Shown: piece by piece, positions 26,853 to 35,973 of the stretch
Layout: each line of letters begins with the position of its first letter
How positions within the stretch are numbered: position 1 is the first letter of the stretch
DNA from: Occallatibacter savannae
Lineage (GTDB): Bacteria > Acidobacteriota > Terriglobia > Terriglobales > Acidobacteriaceae
DNA length: 64,000 nt
Direction of reading: 5' to 3'
Assembly (NCBI RefSeq): GCF_003131205.1
Contig: NZ_QFFY01000004.1
Location: 186,001-250,000, forward strand
Notes under the pieces: model-generated
The model's input: the letters and a program-made list of their open reading frames with translations, nothing else
Databases searched by the model: none
What the model was told of the DNA's origin: nothing
Position numbers and translations under genes: made by a program

Positions 26853-27986
26853 GTGAATAGCGAATTAGCTCCTCCAAAAGCGGAACCCGAGACGGTGCGG
26901 GAAGGCGCCCGACGCGATCGGCTGCGAAGTTTCTGGCTTTTGGGGTCGATTGCAGTTGTGATCCTGATTGCCGCCGCGACCTTCGTCATTCGCAGGCCGC
27001 AAGCAGCACCGTCCGATTCTGCGAAGCCGGTGCTTGCCGGTACGCGAGCCTCCGCTTTGCAGGTCCGGCTGACTGGGAAAACGCAGGCAGTTACGTCCAG
27101 GGCGATCCTGGCTCCGGTTCTGTCAGGGCAGCAGTTCAGCACGTTGACGGTCATCAGACTGGTTCCGACCGGGAGCAGGGTGAAGAAAGGCGATGTGTTG
27201 GCGGAGTTCGATCGCCAGACGCAACTGCGGGACTTCATCGATAAGCAGGCGCAGGCTGAAGACCAGAACGGAAAGGTTCTCCAGGCCCAGGCCGCTGAAG
27301 TGGCTGCGAAGGCGAAAGACCAGACGGAACTCGAACTGGCCGAGACGGCGCTGAACAAGGCTGAGCTCGAGATGAAAAAGGTCGAGCTGCTTTCGCGCAT
27401 CGATGCGGAGAAGGCACAGGAGACCCTCGACGAGGCCAAAGCCACGCTGGCGCAATTGAAGACGACATTTGCATTGAAACGGAAGGCGGCAGCGGCGGCC
27501 ATCCGCGTGCTTGAAATCCAGCGGGATAGAACGCGCGAGACGATGACGCATGCGCAGACAAATGCGGCCTTGATGGAAGTTCATTCCCCGATCGACGGAG
27601 TTGTTGTCTACAACACCATCTGGAAAGAAGGAACCATGGGCGAGGTGCAGGAGGGAGATCAGGTGCGCCCCGGGGTTCCTTTCATGCAGGTGGTTGATCC
27701 GACGGAGATGGAGGTGCATGTTCAGATCAACCAGGAGGATCTGGCCGGTCTTCAGGTTGGCGAGCAGGCGCGGGTGCATCTGGATGCGTACCCCGATCTT
27801 GGATTCAAGGGCAAGCTGGTGTCGATCGATCCGATGGGAAAACGGGGCGACTTCTCGGCGCGAGTGCGAAACTTCTCCGCGACATTCAGCATTGAGGGCA
27901 ACGATCCGCGACTGATGCCCGACCTGTCCGCTGCTGTCGACGTAGAGCGCACGGCTTCCGCGCACTCGCAGGGAGGCGCGGAGTGA
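26853..27986 (+). CDS. HlyD-family efflux adaptor 1
   Basis: This 377-residue membrane-fusion protein has a membrane anchor at about residues 29-48, a barrel-sandwich half (IRLVPTGSRVKKGDVLAEFD), a long Ala/Glu/Lys coiled coil (about 130-235), the second half (MEVHSPIDGVVVYNTIW) and a beta-barrel (LAGLQVGEQARVHLDAYPD). It would sit on the periplasmic side and reach for a TolC channel. The GTG start has AGCAGG ahead. It is the first of three consecutive adaptors; it overlaps the next by four bases. Confidence 0.85.
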   Translation: MNSELAPPKAEPETVREGARRDRLRSFWLLGSIAVVILIAAATFVIRRPQAAPSDSAKPVLAGTRASALQVRLTGKTQAVTSRAILAPVLSGQQFSTLTVIRLVPTGSRVKKGDVLAEFDRQTQLRDFIDKQAQAEDQNGKVLQAQAAEVAAKAKDQTELELAETALNKAELEMKKVELLSRIDAEKAQETLDEAKATLAQLKTTFALKRKAAAAAIRVLEIQRDRTRETMTHAQTNAALMEVHSPIDGVVVYNTIWKEGTMGEVQEGDQVRPGVPFMQVVDPTEMEVHVQINQEDLAGLQVGEQARVHLDAYPDLGFKGKLVSIDPMGKRGDFSARVRNFSATFSIEGNDPRLMPDLSAAVDVERTASAHSQGGAE

Positions 27987-29227
27987 GCAGGCTGCGTCGC
28001 ATATTCGCTGGGCACCGCAACATCGCGATCGCGGCGCTGATCCTGGCCTGTAGTGCCGGACTGTTTGGGTGGGTGCGCTCGGTGAAAAGGGATCCGACGG
28101 AGCCGGTGTTCCAGGTGCAGCGGTCTGAGTTTCTGGATGTGCTGCAGTTTCGCGGAGAGCTGAAGGCAGCGCGCACGGTATCGATCTCCGCTCCTTCTGA
28201 CATCGGCAATGTGCAGATCGTGAAGATAGCCGCTGACGGAAGCGCGGTGAAGAAGGGTGAAGTCGTCGTCGAGTTCGATCCGTCGAAGACGAAGTCGGAG
28301 CTGGACCAGGATCGCTCCGTTTTGAAGTCGGCGGATGCGCAGATCAAGCAGGGGCAGGCCGAAGGAAAGCTCACCGAAGAGAAAGATACGACCGCCGTAT
28401 TGAAGGCCAGATACGATCTGGAGGCTGCAAAGCTGGATGCGAGCAAGAGCGAGATTCTTTCAGAGATCGAAGGCGCTGAAGCCCGCCTCAAGGTGAAAGA
28501 TGCTGAGCAGACGCTGCGCGAAGCCGAAGAAACGCTCAAGTCCGATCGCGCGAAGACCGAGGCCACGGTGGCGGCTTACCGGTCGGCCAGCGCCAAGGCG
28601 AAGTTCGACGCAGACCGAGCGGCGCACTCGCTCGATCGCATGGTTGTGACCGCGCCGGCAGATGGAACGATCCGTCTTGTTCCTGTGTGGCACGACGGTG
28701 CGGAGACGCCCTTTAAGGCGGGGGATCGTGCGTGGCCCGGATCGGAAATTGCGGAGCTTCCTGACGCGACCTCTCTGCATATCGTCGCGCACGTAGACGA
28801 AACCGAACGCGGACGGCTTACGGTTGCGCAGCCGGCCACCGTGCAGCTCGACGCGATTCCAGATCGACAGTTCACGGGAAAGATTCAACGCATCGGCACA
28901 ATCGCGAGCATGGACTTCTCCGCCGGCTGGCCTTTTCCACGCAACTTCGACCTTCAGGTTGCAATCGACCAGACCGATCCACGGCTGCGCGCGGGAATGA
29001 ATGTCCAGGTCACTGTGATTGTGGAACGCGTTCCGAATGCCATCTCGATTCCGGCGCAGGCGTCGTTCATGAAATCGGGACGTACAGTGGCGTACGTCTG
29101 GGATGGATCGAAGTTTTCAGAGCGAACGATTCAGATCGATCGCCGTAGCCGTGATCGTTGCCTGGTCTCCAACGGGCTCGAGCCGGGAGATCGCGTTGCC
29201 CTTAAAGACCCGCTGGTGAAGGAATAG
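27983..29227 (+). CDS. HlyD-family efflux adaptor 2
   Basis: This 414-residue adaptor has a membrane anchor at about residues 14-30, barrel-sandwich parts (IVKIAADGSAVKKGEVVVEFD and MVVTAPADGTIRLVPVW), a long coiled coil between them, and a beta-barrel ending (LRAGMNVQVTVIVERVPNAI). The GTG start overlaps the previous stop and has GGGAGG ahead, so it is translationally coupled. It is related to but clearly different from adaptors 1 and 3, so this is not a recent duplication. Confidence 0.85.
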   Translation: MSRLRRIFAGHRNIAIAALILACSAGLFGWVRSVKRDPTEPVFQVQRSEFLDVLQFRGELKAARTVSISAPSDIGNVQIVKIAADGSAVKKGEVVVEFDPSKTKSELDQDRSVLKSADAQIKQGQAEGKLTEEKDTTAVLKARYDLEAAKLDASKSEILSEIEGAEARLKVKDAEQTLREAEETLKSDRAKTEATVAAYRSASAKAKFDADRAAHSLDRMVVTAPADGTIRLVPVWHDGAETPFKAGDRAWPGSEIAELPDATSLHIVAHVDETERGRLTVAQPATVQLDAIPDRQFTGKIQRIGTIASMDFSAGWPFPRNFDLQVAIDQTDPRLRAGMNVQVTVIVERVPNAISIPAQASFMKSGRTVAYVWDGSKFSERTIQIDRRSRDRCLVSNGLEPGDRVALKDPLVKE

Positions 29228-29229
29228 CG

Positions 29230-30525
29230 ATGCGAAAGCGCAGCCGGATCATCCTCGTGCTCATCGTCATCGCTCTCGCGGCGGTCGGGGGTTTGATCGC
29301 CATGAGCCGCAGCCGTCCCCTTGCTGGTGCCGACTCGATTCCCATCGCCGAAGTCGCACGAGGCGATCTCAGCATCGATGTTCACGCCACCGGAGAGCTG
29401 AACGCGACGCAATCGATGATGCTGGCGGCCCCGGCCGTCGGCGGCGATGCGCTGCAGATCACCCGGCTCGCCCAGACCGGCGATGTCGTGAAGAAGGGCG
29501 ATGTGGTGATCGAGTTCGATCCGAGCGAGCAGCGCTACAAGCTCGAGCAAAGCCACTCCGAACTACTGGGGGCCGAGCAGGAAATCATCAAGGCCAAAGC
29601 GGATGCCGAAGTGCTCACAGCACAGGACAAGGTTGCGCTGCTCAAGGCGAAGTACGACGTTCGCCGTGCGGAACTGGATGTGAGCAAGGACGAACTGCTG
29701 AGCAAGATCGACGCCCAGAAGAACGAATTGGCTCTGCAGGGCGCAAAGCGCGCTCTGGCTGAGCTGGAGAAAGACATCGAGTCGCACCACGCGTCAGGAC
29801 AGGCCGCGGTATATCTCGCACAGGAGAAGTACAACAAGGCCAAGCTGGCCATGGATCAGGCGCAGCAGAATCTCGAGCACATGCGCGTCACCTCGCCCAT
29901 GGATGGGCTCGCTTCCATCCAGAAAAATATGAACGCCTCCGGCGGGTTCTACTTCACCGGCATGTCCGTGCCGGACTACCGCGCAGGCGATCAGGTGCAG
30001 CCAGGCAGCTCCATTGTGCAGGTGCTCAATCCAGCGAGCATGAATCTCACCGCGCGCATCCCTGAAGACCAGCACGCCAATGTAAAGCAGGGCGAGGCTG
30101 TGACCGTGCGTTTCGATGCGCTGCCGGACCGCGAGTTCAAGGGCACGGTGAAAGCTGTCGGCGGCATGACCATTGCTTCGGTCTTCGGCGGTCCGTCGAT
30201 GCACGGCTCCGACGTGACCATCGATCTGGCCGGCACCGATCCCCGTCTGCGTCCCGGGCTCACCGCCGATGTTCTTATTCAGGGTTCGCCGCAGCGCTCC
30301 GTGCTCTCGGTTCCGCGCCAGGCGCTCTTCATGAAGGACGGAAAGCGAGTGGTGTTCGTGAAGAAGGGCGCCAGCTATCAACAGCAGGCCGTCACAGTAA
30401 AGGGCGAGAGCGAGAGCCGCGTGATCATCGACGGCCTGTCGGAGGGCACGCCGCTTGCGCTCCTCGATCCAACAGTCCCACAAAAGACCACCGGCTCCTC
30501 CGCGGCCGGAACGGGAGCAATCTGA
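29230..30525 (+). CDS. HlyD-family efflux adaptor 3
   Basis: This 431-residue adaptor has a membrane anchor at about residues 7-23, sandwich strands (LAQTGDVVKKGDVVIEFD and MRVTSPMDGLASIQKNM), a coiled coil at about 110-215 and a C-terminal membrane-proximal region (LRPGLTADVLIQGSPQRSVL). It begins two bases after adaptor 2 and its stop overlaps the permease start by one base. Three adaptors in one operon imply a mixed adaptor ring or alternative assemblies with the single permease. Confidence 0.85.
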   Translation: MRKRSRIILVLIVIALAAVGGLIAMSRSRPLAGADSIPIAEVARGDLSIDVHATGELNATQSMMLAAPAVGGDALQITRLAQTGDVVKKGDVVIEFDPSEQRYKLEQSHSELLGAEQEIIKAKADAEVLTAQDKVALLKAKYDVRRAELDVSKDELLSKIDAQKNELALQGAKRALAELEKDIESHHASGQAAVYLAQEKYNKAKLAMDQAQQNLEHMRVTSPMDGLASIQKNMNASGGFYFTGMSVPDYRAGDQVQPGSSIVQVLNPASMNLTARIPEDQHANVKQGEAVTVRFDALPDREFKGTVKAVGGMTIASVFGGPSMHGSDVTIDLAGTDPRLRPGLTADVLIQGSPQRSVLSVPRQALFMKDGKRVVFVKKGASYQQQAVTVKGESESRVIIDGLSEGTPLALLDPTVPQKTTGSSAAGTGAI

Positions 30526-31817
30526 TGCCGGTCCTTGCGCCCGAACGCCGCGCCGTATTCGTTTCCATCTCTCAGGCCTGGGGGCGCGATGCCGAGCTTG
30601 GCTTGAACAATCTCCTCGTTCATCGAACGCGGTCTCTCCTGACGATGCTGGGCATGATCTTCGGCGTTGCGGCAGTGGTTGCGATGCTTTCCATTGGCGC
30701 CGGCGCCCGGCAGAAGGTGATGGCGCTCATTGAACAGATGGGCGTGCGGAACCTGATCGTCGAGGCGAAGGAGACGCTCGAGTGGCAGGCGCACAGCAAG
30801 GTGCGCCGGACCTCACCGGGTCTGACGCTGACCGACTATCGCGTCATCACCGACGACCTGACGGGCGTCCTTGCCTCCACGCCGCGCAAACGGATCGTAC
30901 CATCGAAGGTGATCCCCAAGCCGCAGCAGGAGATGCCGACGCTCTACGGCGTCAAGCCCTCGTATCAGCAGATCGCGCGGCTGCAGGTTCTTGAGGGATC
31001 GTTCTTCAGCGAAGAAGACGAGAAGGCGGGAGCGCCAGTCTGCGTGCTGGGGTCGGCCGCGAAGTGGAGTATTTTCGGAACCGGGCGGGCTGTCGGCGAA
31101 TACGTCAAGGTCAACGAACAGTGGTTTCGCGTAGTCGGCGTGGTGAGCCCGCAGTTGAGTTCGGCGTCCTCCGTGGCGGGCACGCCGGCGGTGGACTCGA
31201 ACAACATCATCTATGTTCCGCTTCAGGCAGCAATGCAGCGGATCGAGGACAGCTACAGCGAGACGCGCGATGAGATCGACGGGATCTATGTGGAGCTCAA
31301 GGATGAGTCCGCTATTCCGACCGCCGCGCAACTGACGCGCGCCATTCTCGATTCGTCGCACCATGGCGCGGACGACTTCAGCATCATCGTTCCGGCCGAA
31401 CTGCTGGCCGAGCAGAAACGCACCGAGCACCTCTTCAACATCGTCATGGTAGCGATTGCCGCGATCTCTCTTCTCGTCGGCGGCATCGGCATCATGAACA
31501 TCATGCTCGCCAGCATTTTGGAACGTACTCGCGAAATCGGCTTGCGCAGAGCAGTCGGCGCGCGGCAGTCGGACATCGTGCGTCAGTTCGTTGTAGAAGC
31601 AACGATGATCTCGTTTGTCGGCGGCACGATCGGCGTGCTGCTGGGATGCGTGATCTCACGTGCAATCGCATGGTTCGCCGGCTGGTCCACGGTGGTCACG
31701 TTCGGCTCCATCGCGCTGGCATTCCTTGTGTCGCTTTCAGTAGGACTTGTGTTCGGAATCTACCCTGCTACCAAAGCTGCTCGCCTCGATCCGGTGGAGG
31801 CGATTCGCTACGAATGA
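30525..31817 (+). CDS. MacB/FtsX-type ABC transporter permease, no ATPase domain
   Basis: This 430-residue inner-membrane protein has the MacB plan: a first membrane helix (about residues 40-62), a large periplasmic domain, and three membrane helices at the C-terminus (LFNIVMVAIAAISLLVGGIGIMNIML, then two more). The motif ASILERTREIGLRRAVGAR is diagnostic for the family and contacts the ATPase. In MacB the ATPase is fused to the N-terminus; here it is absent, and no ATPase gene is in the operon. The LolD-type ATPase at 4775-5548 is a possible partner. Efflux substrate unknown: macrolides, lipoproteins, peptides or siderophores are all handled by relatives. Confidence 0.88.
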   Translation: MPVLAPERRAVFVSISQAWGRDAELGLNNLLVHRTRSLLTMLGMIFGVAAVVAMLSIGAGARQKVMALIEQMGVRNLIVEAKETLEWQAHSKVRRTSPGLTLTDYRVITDDLTGVLASTPRKRIVPSKVIPKPQQEMPTLYGVKPSYQQIARLQVLEGSFFSEEDEKAGAPVCVLGSAAKWSIFGTGRAVGEYVKVNEQWFRVVGVVSPQLSSASSVAGTPAVDSNNIIYVPLQAAMQRIEDSYSETRDEIDGIYVELKDESAIPTAAQLTRAILDSSHHGADDFSIIVPAELLAEQKRTEHLFNIVMVAIAAISLLVGGIGIMNIMLASILERTREIGLRRAVGARQSDIVRQFVVEATMISFVGGTIGVLLGCVISRAIAWFAGWSTVVTFGSIALAFLVSLSVGLVFGIYPATKAARLDPVEAIRYE

Positions 31818-31891
31818 AGTGGAACCCGGAGCGCTGATCCATCGCCTGCGCCTGTTCAGGCAGCGCTCATGCAGGATTTTGCGGAGAACGA

Positions 31892-33532
31892 ATGATTCAA
31901 AGAGCCCTTGGTCTATTTCTGGTCGCCTGCTGTGCCCTGTTTTCAGCTTCTGCGCAATCTTCAGAGAGCTATCGAGGGATGCTCACTGCGCGAGTTCGTT
32001 CCGGCAAGCTGCCCACCTCAGATCGAATCAAATCGTATATGCAGGACGGAAAGATCCGGATCAGCCTGCGCGATGCCATCCTGCTGACACTTGAGGCCAA
32101 CAGCAATATCCAGATCGAAGAAACGCAGATTGAGGCGAGCAAGTTTGCTCTGCTCGGATCGTTCGCACCGTTCGATCCTCTGCTGACGAGCAACTTCACG
32201 GTTGCCAGAACTTCGACGCCCACCTCATCGCAGCTGCAGGGTGTCGGCCAGACGAGCAGCTCGACGCTGAATTCGCTAAGCCAAAGTGCGCTCATCAACT
32301 ATGCGCAGATGTTCTCCACAGGAACCAGCATCTCCGCCGGGCTGACCGGAAGCCGCTCGTCGACGAACAGCGGCTTCTACTTCCTCAATCCCAACTACGC
32401 CACGGGCCTCTCTCTCGGATTCAGCCAACCACTGCTGCGCAATTTCGGCCGCTCAGCAAATTTGGCCCAGATCCGCATCGCGAGACGGGCTCTTACCGAG
32501 TCGCGCTCTGTGTTCGCCGCCGAGGTCAACGACACCATTCAGCAGGTAATTGGCGTTTACTGGAGCGCAGTGCAGGCGCGGGGTGCTCTCGAAGTGCAGC
32601 AGCGCACGCTCAAGCTGGCCGAGACCAGCTATAACCGCGACAAGCGTTCGCTCGAGCTCGGCGCGCTGCCGCCGCTCGATATCAGCCGCTCCGAGTCGGA
32701 AGTCGCAGCGAGGCGTGTCGAGCAGATTCAGGCGCAATACGCTCTGCTGCAGGCGGAGGAAGCTCTCCGCCTGATGATCGGCGCCGATCAGGATCCGCAG
32801 CTCAAATCCGCAGACCTGGAACTGACCGAAAACGCGCAGCCGACCGGCGAGGTTGAAAACGTCGACTTTGATCAGACGCTCTCCACGGCCTTGAGTTCGC
32901 GGCCTGAGATAGCGGCGGCGAAAGAAGCGCTGGCCATCGACCAAACCACCATTGGTTACGCGCGCAATCAGCTGAAGCCGGCATTGAACCTCAGCGGGCA
33001 ATACCTCTCAAACGGAATTGGCGGCAACCAGTACGACCTGGTCACCGGCCAGCTCACGTCGCAGGGAGGACTGGGATCCTCGTTCAGTCAGCTCTTCGGG
33101 TTCGGATATCCCAGCTACCAGGGCTCCCTCACCCTGAACTTCCCCGTTCGCAACCGCGCAGCGCAGGCACAGCTTGGCAACGCGCAAGTCAACCGCACGC
33201 GCGATCTCTACAGCAGCCGGCAGGCCGAAGAGGTGATCACGCGGCAGGTGAGGGATGCCGTCAATCAACTCAACACGGCAAAGCTTTCTCTCGCGGCCGC
33301 GAACACTTCGCTGGATCTGTGGAAGAAGTCGCTTGCTGCCGACCAGCGAAAGTTCGAACTCGGCGCGGAGACAAACTTCTTTGTGCTGGACGCACAGAAC
33401 CGGCTCGCCCAGGCCGAACTGGCGCAGCTTCAGGCCGAGGTCAGCTACCAGCTTGCCCTCGCGGCAATTCGCCACGCCACCGGAGACCTGCTCACGCCTT
33501 ACCAGATGCAGCTTGAGGCGGCGTCGAAGTAG
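31892..33532 (+). CDS. TolC-family outer-membrane efflux protein
   Basis: This 546-residue protein has a signal peptide (residues 1-22, ending SASA) and two long helical repeats of the outer-membrane efflux family. It is longer than usual because of a Ser/Thr-rich insertion (about residues 105-170). It completes the adaptor/permease operon as the outer-membrane channel, 74 nt after the permease. ATG at 31892 has GGAGAACG ahead. The other TolC-like gene in the window (5911-7200) belongs to the metal pump and is only distantly similar. Confidence 0.88.
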   Translation: MIQRALGLFLVACCALFSASAQSSESYRGMLTARVRSGKLPTSDRIKSYMQDGKIRISLRDAILLTLEANSNIQIEETQIEASKFALLGSFAPFDPLLTSNFTVARTSTPTSSQLQGVGQTSSSTLNSLSQSALINYAQMFSTGTSISAGLTGSRSSTNSGFYFLNPNYATGLSLGFSQPLLRNFGRSANLAQIRIARRALTESRSVFAAEVNDTIQQVIGVYWSAVQARGALEVQQRTLKLAETSYNRDKRSLELGALPPLDISRSESEVAARRVEQIQAQYALLQAEEALRLMIGADQDPQLKSADLELTENAQPTGEVENVDFDQTLSTALSSRPEIAAAKEALAIDQTTIGYARNQLKPALNLSGQYLSNGIGGNQYDLVTGQLTSQGGLGSSFSQLFGFGYPSYQGSLTLNFPVRNRAAQAQLGNAQVNRTRDLYSSRQAEEVITRQVRDAVNQLNTAKLSLAAANTSLDLWKKSLAADQRKFELGAETNFFVLDAQNRLAQAELAQLQAEVSYQLALAAIRHATGDLLTPYQMQLEAASK

Positions 33533-33960
33533 GACGGCTCGCGGCGTTGCGGGATTGGGCGACCAGGGGCGAAAGCGGAGTTTGGCAGGTTTACCGGCCC
33601 TCAAAATCCTGGCAATTTTTTGACCTATGGAATTGGCCGCAAGTGCTGGAGAATGCGACAGTTACGGAAGAGTTAGTTACTTAAGTCTGTGGCACTGCTG
33701 GTTTGCGATTTCGTGTCGAACGCCTGCCTAACCTCAATCTTTTCAGTGATATTGCGGGTAATGTCATCCGGGCAGCTCGAGCTGCCCAGCGTCGCTTCGG
33801 GACAGTTTTGACCGAAAAAGGAACCTCCATTACCTAAGTGCCGTGGGAGCAATGCTTTGCTTCTCATATAAACGCCATGGGTTACGAGATGCGACGCGTC
33901 GGTGGCCCTTCGCGAACACGCTGGCGAAGCAGTGTTGACAAGATCCCACTCGGAGGAAAG
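33533..33960. other. 428-nt gap before the fibre-like genes
   Basis: No gene is supported here: the frames are short or run antisense into the next gene. The gap holds an 18-bp perfect palindrome at 33770-33787 (separate entry) and a TATAAA at 33868-33873 that could be a -10 box without a convincing -35 box. It probably contains the promoter and control sites of the next operon. Confidence 0.5.
33770..33787. promoter_or_regulatory. 18-bp perfect palindrome, possible operator
   Basis: GGGCAGCTCGAGCTGCCC equals its own reverse complement over all 18 bases with no spacer. It lies 174 nt upstream of the first fibre-subunit-like gene. The absence of a loop favours a dimeric protein's binding site over an RNA hairpin. 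Confidence 0.5.
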
Positions 33961-34524
33961 ATGAAGACCGGAAGATTCTCTTGGGCTGTGATGGTTGGGG
34001 CCGCGATCGCGCTCTCCGCCTCCTTCGTGTCTGCGCAGGGCATTAACTCCACCGCGCAGCCGATTACGCTTAGTGCAAAGCTGAACGAAACGCTTACCCT
34101 CAACCTGTCGTCGAGCACGGTGAATTTCAACCTGAGCGCCGGCAGTGCCACGAACGCCGGAACCTCGGGCGTTACCGCCACCACGACGTGGGTACTGGCC
34201 CCTGGCCGCGCCAACGTGAACGTCTACGCTTATTTCGCCAGCTCGACGGCTGCTCTGACTGACGGAACCAACAACATTCCGTCTTCCGCTTTCTACATCA
34301 AGGATGGAACGAACCCCGCGGCTGCGCTGACCAACAGCTACACGGGCTTCGGCGGAACAAATGCCGCACTGCTGCTGGGAACCACGGCGATCACCACCGC
34401 GAATCGCAGCTCGAATCGCACCGACGCCATGACGTTCAACATCGACCTCAGCACCGGCACGCTGCCGCAGCTCCCGGCGAGCACCTACGCTGGAACGCTG
34501 ACCATCCAGGCACAGGCACTCTAG
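33961..34524 (+). CDS. Secreted beta-rich protein, candidate fibre subunit 1
   Basis: This 187-residue protein has a clear signal peptide (MKTGRFSWAVMVGAAIALSASFVSAQ). The mature part is Thr/Ser/Asn/Ala-rich, has no Cys and reads as alternating beta strands, ending PASTYAGTLTIQAQAL. That ending resembles the last strands of spore-coat-U-like and other pilin subunits. The protein at 34610-35170 is a paralogue along its whole length. GGAGGAAAG immediately precedes the ATG at 33961, so the longer upstream frame is not used. A PapD-like chaperone gene follows two genes later. The subunit role is inferred from fold hints and context. Confidence 0.7.
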   Translation: MKTGRFSWAVMVGAAIALSASFVSAQGINSTAQPITLSAKLNETLTLNLSSSTVNFNLSAGSATNAGTSGVTATTTWVLAPGRANVNVYAYFASSTAALTDGTNNIPSSAFYIKDGTNPAAALTNSYTGFGGTNAALLLGTTAITTANRSSNRTDAMTFNIDLSTGTLPQLPASTYAGTLTIQAQAL

Positions 34525-34609
34525 ACCAAACGGCGGGGCGGCAGCTGCAGAACAGCAGCATGCGCCCCACTCACCTTGCGTTTGATAGCTGACGGGATAG
34601 AAACGCGCG

Positions 34610-35170
34610 ATGCGGATGCTGGTCAAACTCGGAACCGTAGTGGCTGCAGCAATCTCGGCCATCCTCGTTTCGGCGCCGTGCTACGGGCAGGTGCTGAACT
34701 CGGGAGCGAGCCCCATTGCTCTGAATGCGGTTCTTCCGGATTCGATCACGCTGACGCTTTCAAGCCATGCGGTCAACTTCACGCTGACCGGCGGGAGCGC
34801 GAGCAATCCCGGCAGCACCGGTATTACTGCGACGACGAGCTGGGTGCTGAAGCCAAGCGTTGGCAGCCTGAACCTCTACGCGTTCTTCAGTTCATCCACA
34901 GCAGCGTTGACCGACGGCGCCGGGCATAACATTCCGTCGGCTGATTTTCAGATCTCCGATAACGGCGGCGCTTTCGCCGGGCTCACCAACACGGTGCCGT
35001 TCGGCGGAGCCAACGCTGGACTCCAGGTTTCGTCCGTGCCGATCCGGGGATACAACAAGACGGGCACGAACAGCGACCTGATGACGTTCAATATCAATCT
35101 GGCGCCGCTGCCGAATCTGCCGGCAGGCGTATACACCGGAACCCTGACGATCCAGGCTCAGGCATTCTGA
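34610..35170 (+). CDS. Secreted beta-rich protein, candidate fibre subunit 2
   Basis: This 186-residue paralogue of the preceding protein has a signal peptide ending near PCYGQ. Shared landmarks include VNFxLxGGSAxNxG, TATTSWVLKP, the ASSTAALTDG-type segment with NIPSA, DxMTFNIxL, and the ending PAGVYTGTLTIQAQAF. It also lacks Cys. The spacing of 85 nt to the upstream gene and 17 nt to the chaperone gene suggests one operon. Two subunits could be a major and a tip subunit, or two alternative fibres. Confidence 0.7.
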   Translation: MRMLVKLGTVVAAAISAILVSAPCYGQVLNSGASPIALNAVLPDSITLTLSSHAVNFTLTGGSASNPGSTGITATTSWVLKPSVGSLNLYAFFSSSTAALTDGAGHNIPSADFQISDNGGAFAGLTNTVPFGGANAGLQVSSVPIRGYNKTGTNSDLMTFNINLAPLPNLPAGVYTGTLTIQAQAF

Positions 35171-35187
35171 CTTCTCTGGGTAGGAAT

Positions 35188-35964
35188 ATGAAAGCACTTC
35201 CTCTGTTAGCGAGTGGGATTTGTGCGCTTGCGTTCACCGCGGGCGCGGCGGCGCAGACGGTACGGCCCGTGATCAGCGAGCTTGGCAATCCGGCTAAGGG
35301 CCGCGTGGAGTATGTCAACGACGGAGATACGCCGCTGAACGTGGTCCTGGAGGCAAAGAGCTTCACTGTTTCAGAGACGGGCAGCGTGGACTACAGACCG
35401 CTCGACCCGAGCATTCACTTGAAGCTCTCGGCAACGAGCTTTCGCATTCAGCCCAAGCAGAGCTACTACGTTTTCTATGAAGCGAGCACGACGCCCAATC
35501 CGAACTGGTTTGTGATCTATGCGTCGTTTTCAGGTTTTGCGTTTCGCACCGCGCAGGGTATGAATGTGCGGCTGCAGCTGCCGCATACCGTTTATCTGCT
35601 GCCCAAGGAGAAGCCGGAGAAGGCGGATGTGCGCGTGGTGCGCGCGGAGCTGGATGAGGCTCACGACAAGGTTCTGCTCGAAGTGGAGAATACCGGCAAC
35701 AACTTTGGGCGCGTACTGCAGACCCAGCTCGCGAACGGCAAAAAGAAGCAGGAGGCGCCCGGTTTTCCCATCTTCCCGCACAGCAAACGCATGCTTGAAG
35801 TGCCGCTCGATGCGAAGTCTGTGAAGGACGCGTTTCCAACGGATGTAAGCCTGCAGTTTGAGAACTTCAAGGTCGAAGAAAAACTGCAGATCAAGCCGAA
35901 CAGCAATCTCGAGCTCGCCTCGGCAACGCCGGCGGCCTCCGCGCAATCCGGGGAGAAGCACTAG
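35188..35964 (+). CDS. PapD-like periplasmic chaperone
   Basis: This 258-residue protein has a signal peptide (residues 1-22, ending AAAQ). The N-terminal half fits a PapD-like immunoglobulin fold: KGRVEYVNDGDTPLNVVLEA, then SATSFRIQPKQSYYVFYEAS, corresponding to the P-x-x-F-x-I-x-P-x-Q strand of pilus chaperones. The second half (DVRVVRAELDEAHDKVLLEV ... GKIRxLEVPLDAKSV-like) is a further beta domain. A short Ala/Ser tail ends it. TAGGAAT precedes the ATG. In known systems such chaperones complete the subunit fold and deliver it to an outer-membrane usher; the gene after it is an outer-membrane barrel. Confidence 0.72.
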   Translation: MKALPLLASGICALAFTAGAAAQTVRPVISELGNPAKGRVEYVNDGDTPLNVVLEAKSFTVSETGSVDYRPLDPSIHLKLSATSFRIQPKQSYYVFYEASTTPNPNWFVIYASFSGFAFRTAQGMNVRLQLPHTVYLLPKEKPEKADVRVVRAELDEAHDKVLLEVENTGNNFGRVLQTQLANGKKKQEAPGFPIFPHSKRMLEVPLDAKSVKDAFPTDVSLQFENFKVEEKLQIKPNSNLELASATPAASAQSGEKH

Positions 35965-35973
35965 AGCACTGCG

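Noticed and set aside
31818..31891. Frameshifted or hidden ATPase gene within the three-adaptor efflux operon
   Set aside because: The spaces between genes are at most 74 nt and no Walker A, signature or Walker B text is found in any frame near the permease.
33533..33960. c-di-GMP (GEMM-type) riboswitch before the fibre-like operon
   Set aside because: The gap was compared by eye with the GEMM consensus, and the conserved core around its two stems is absent.
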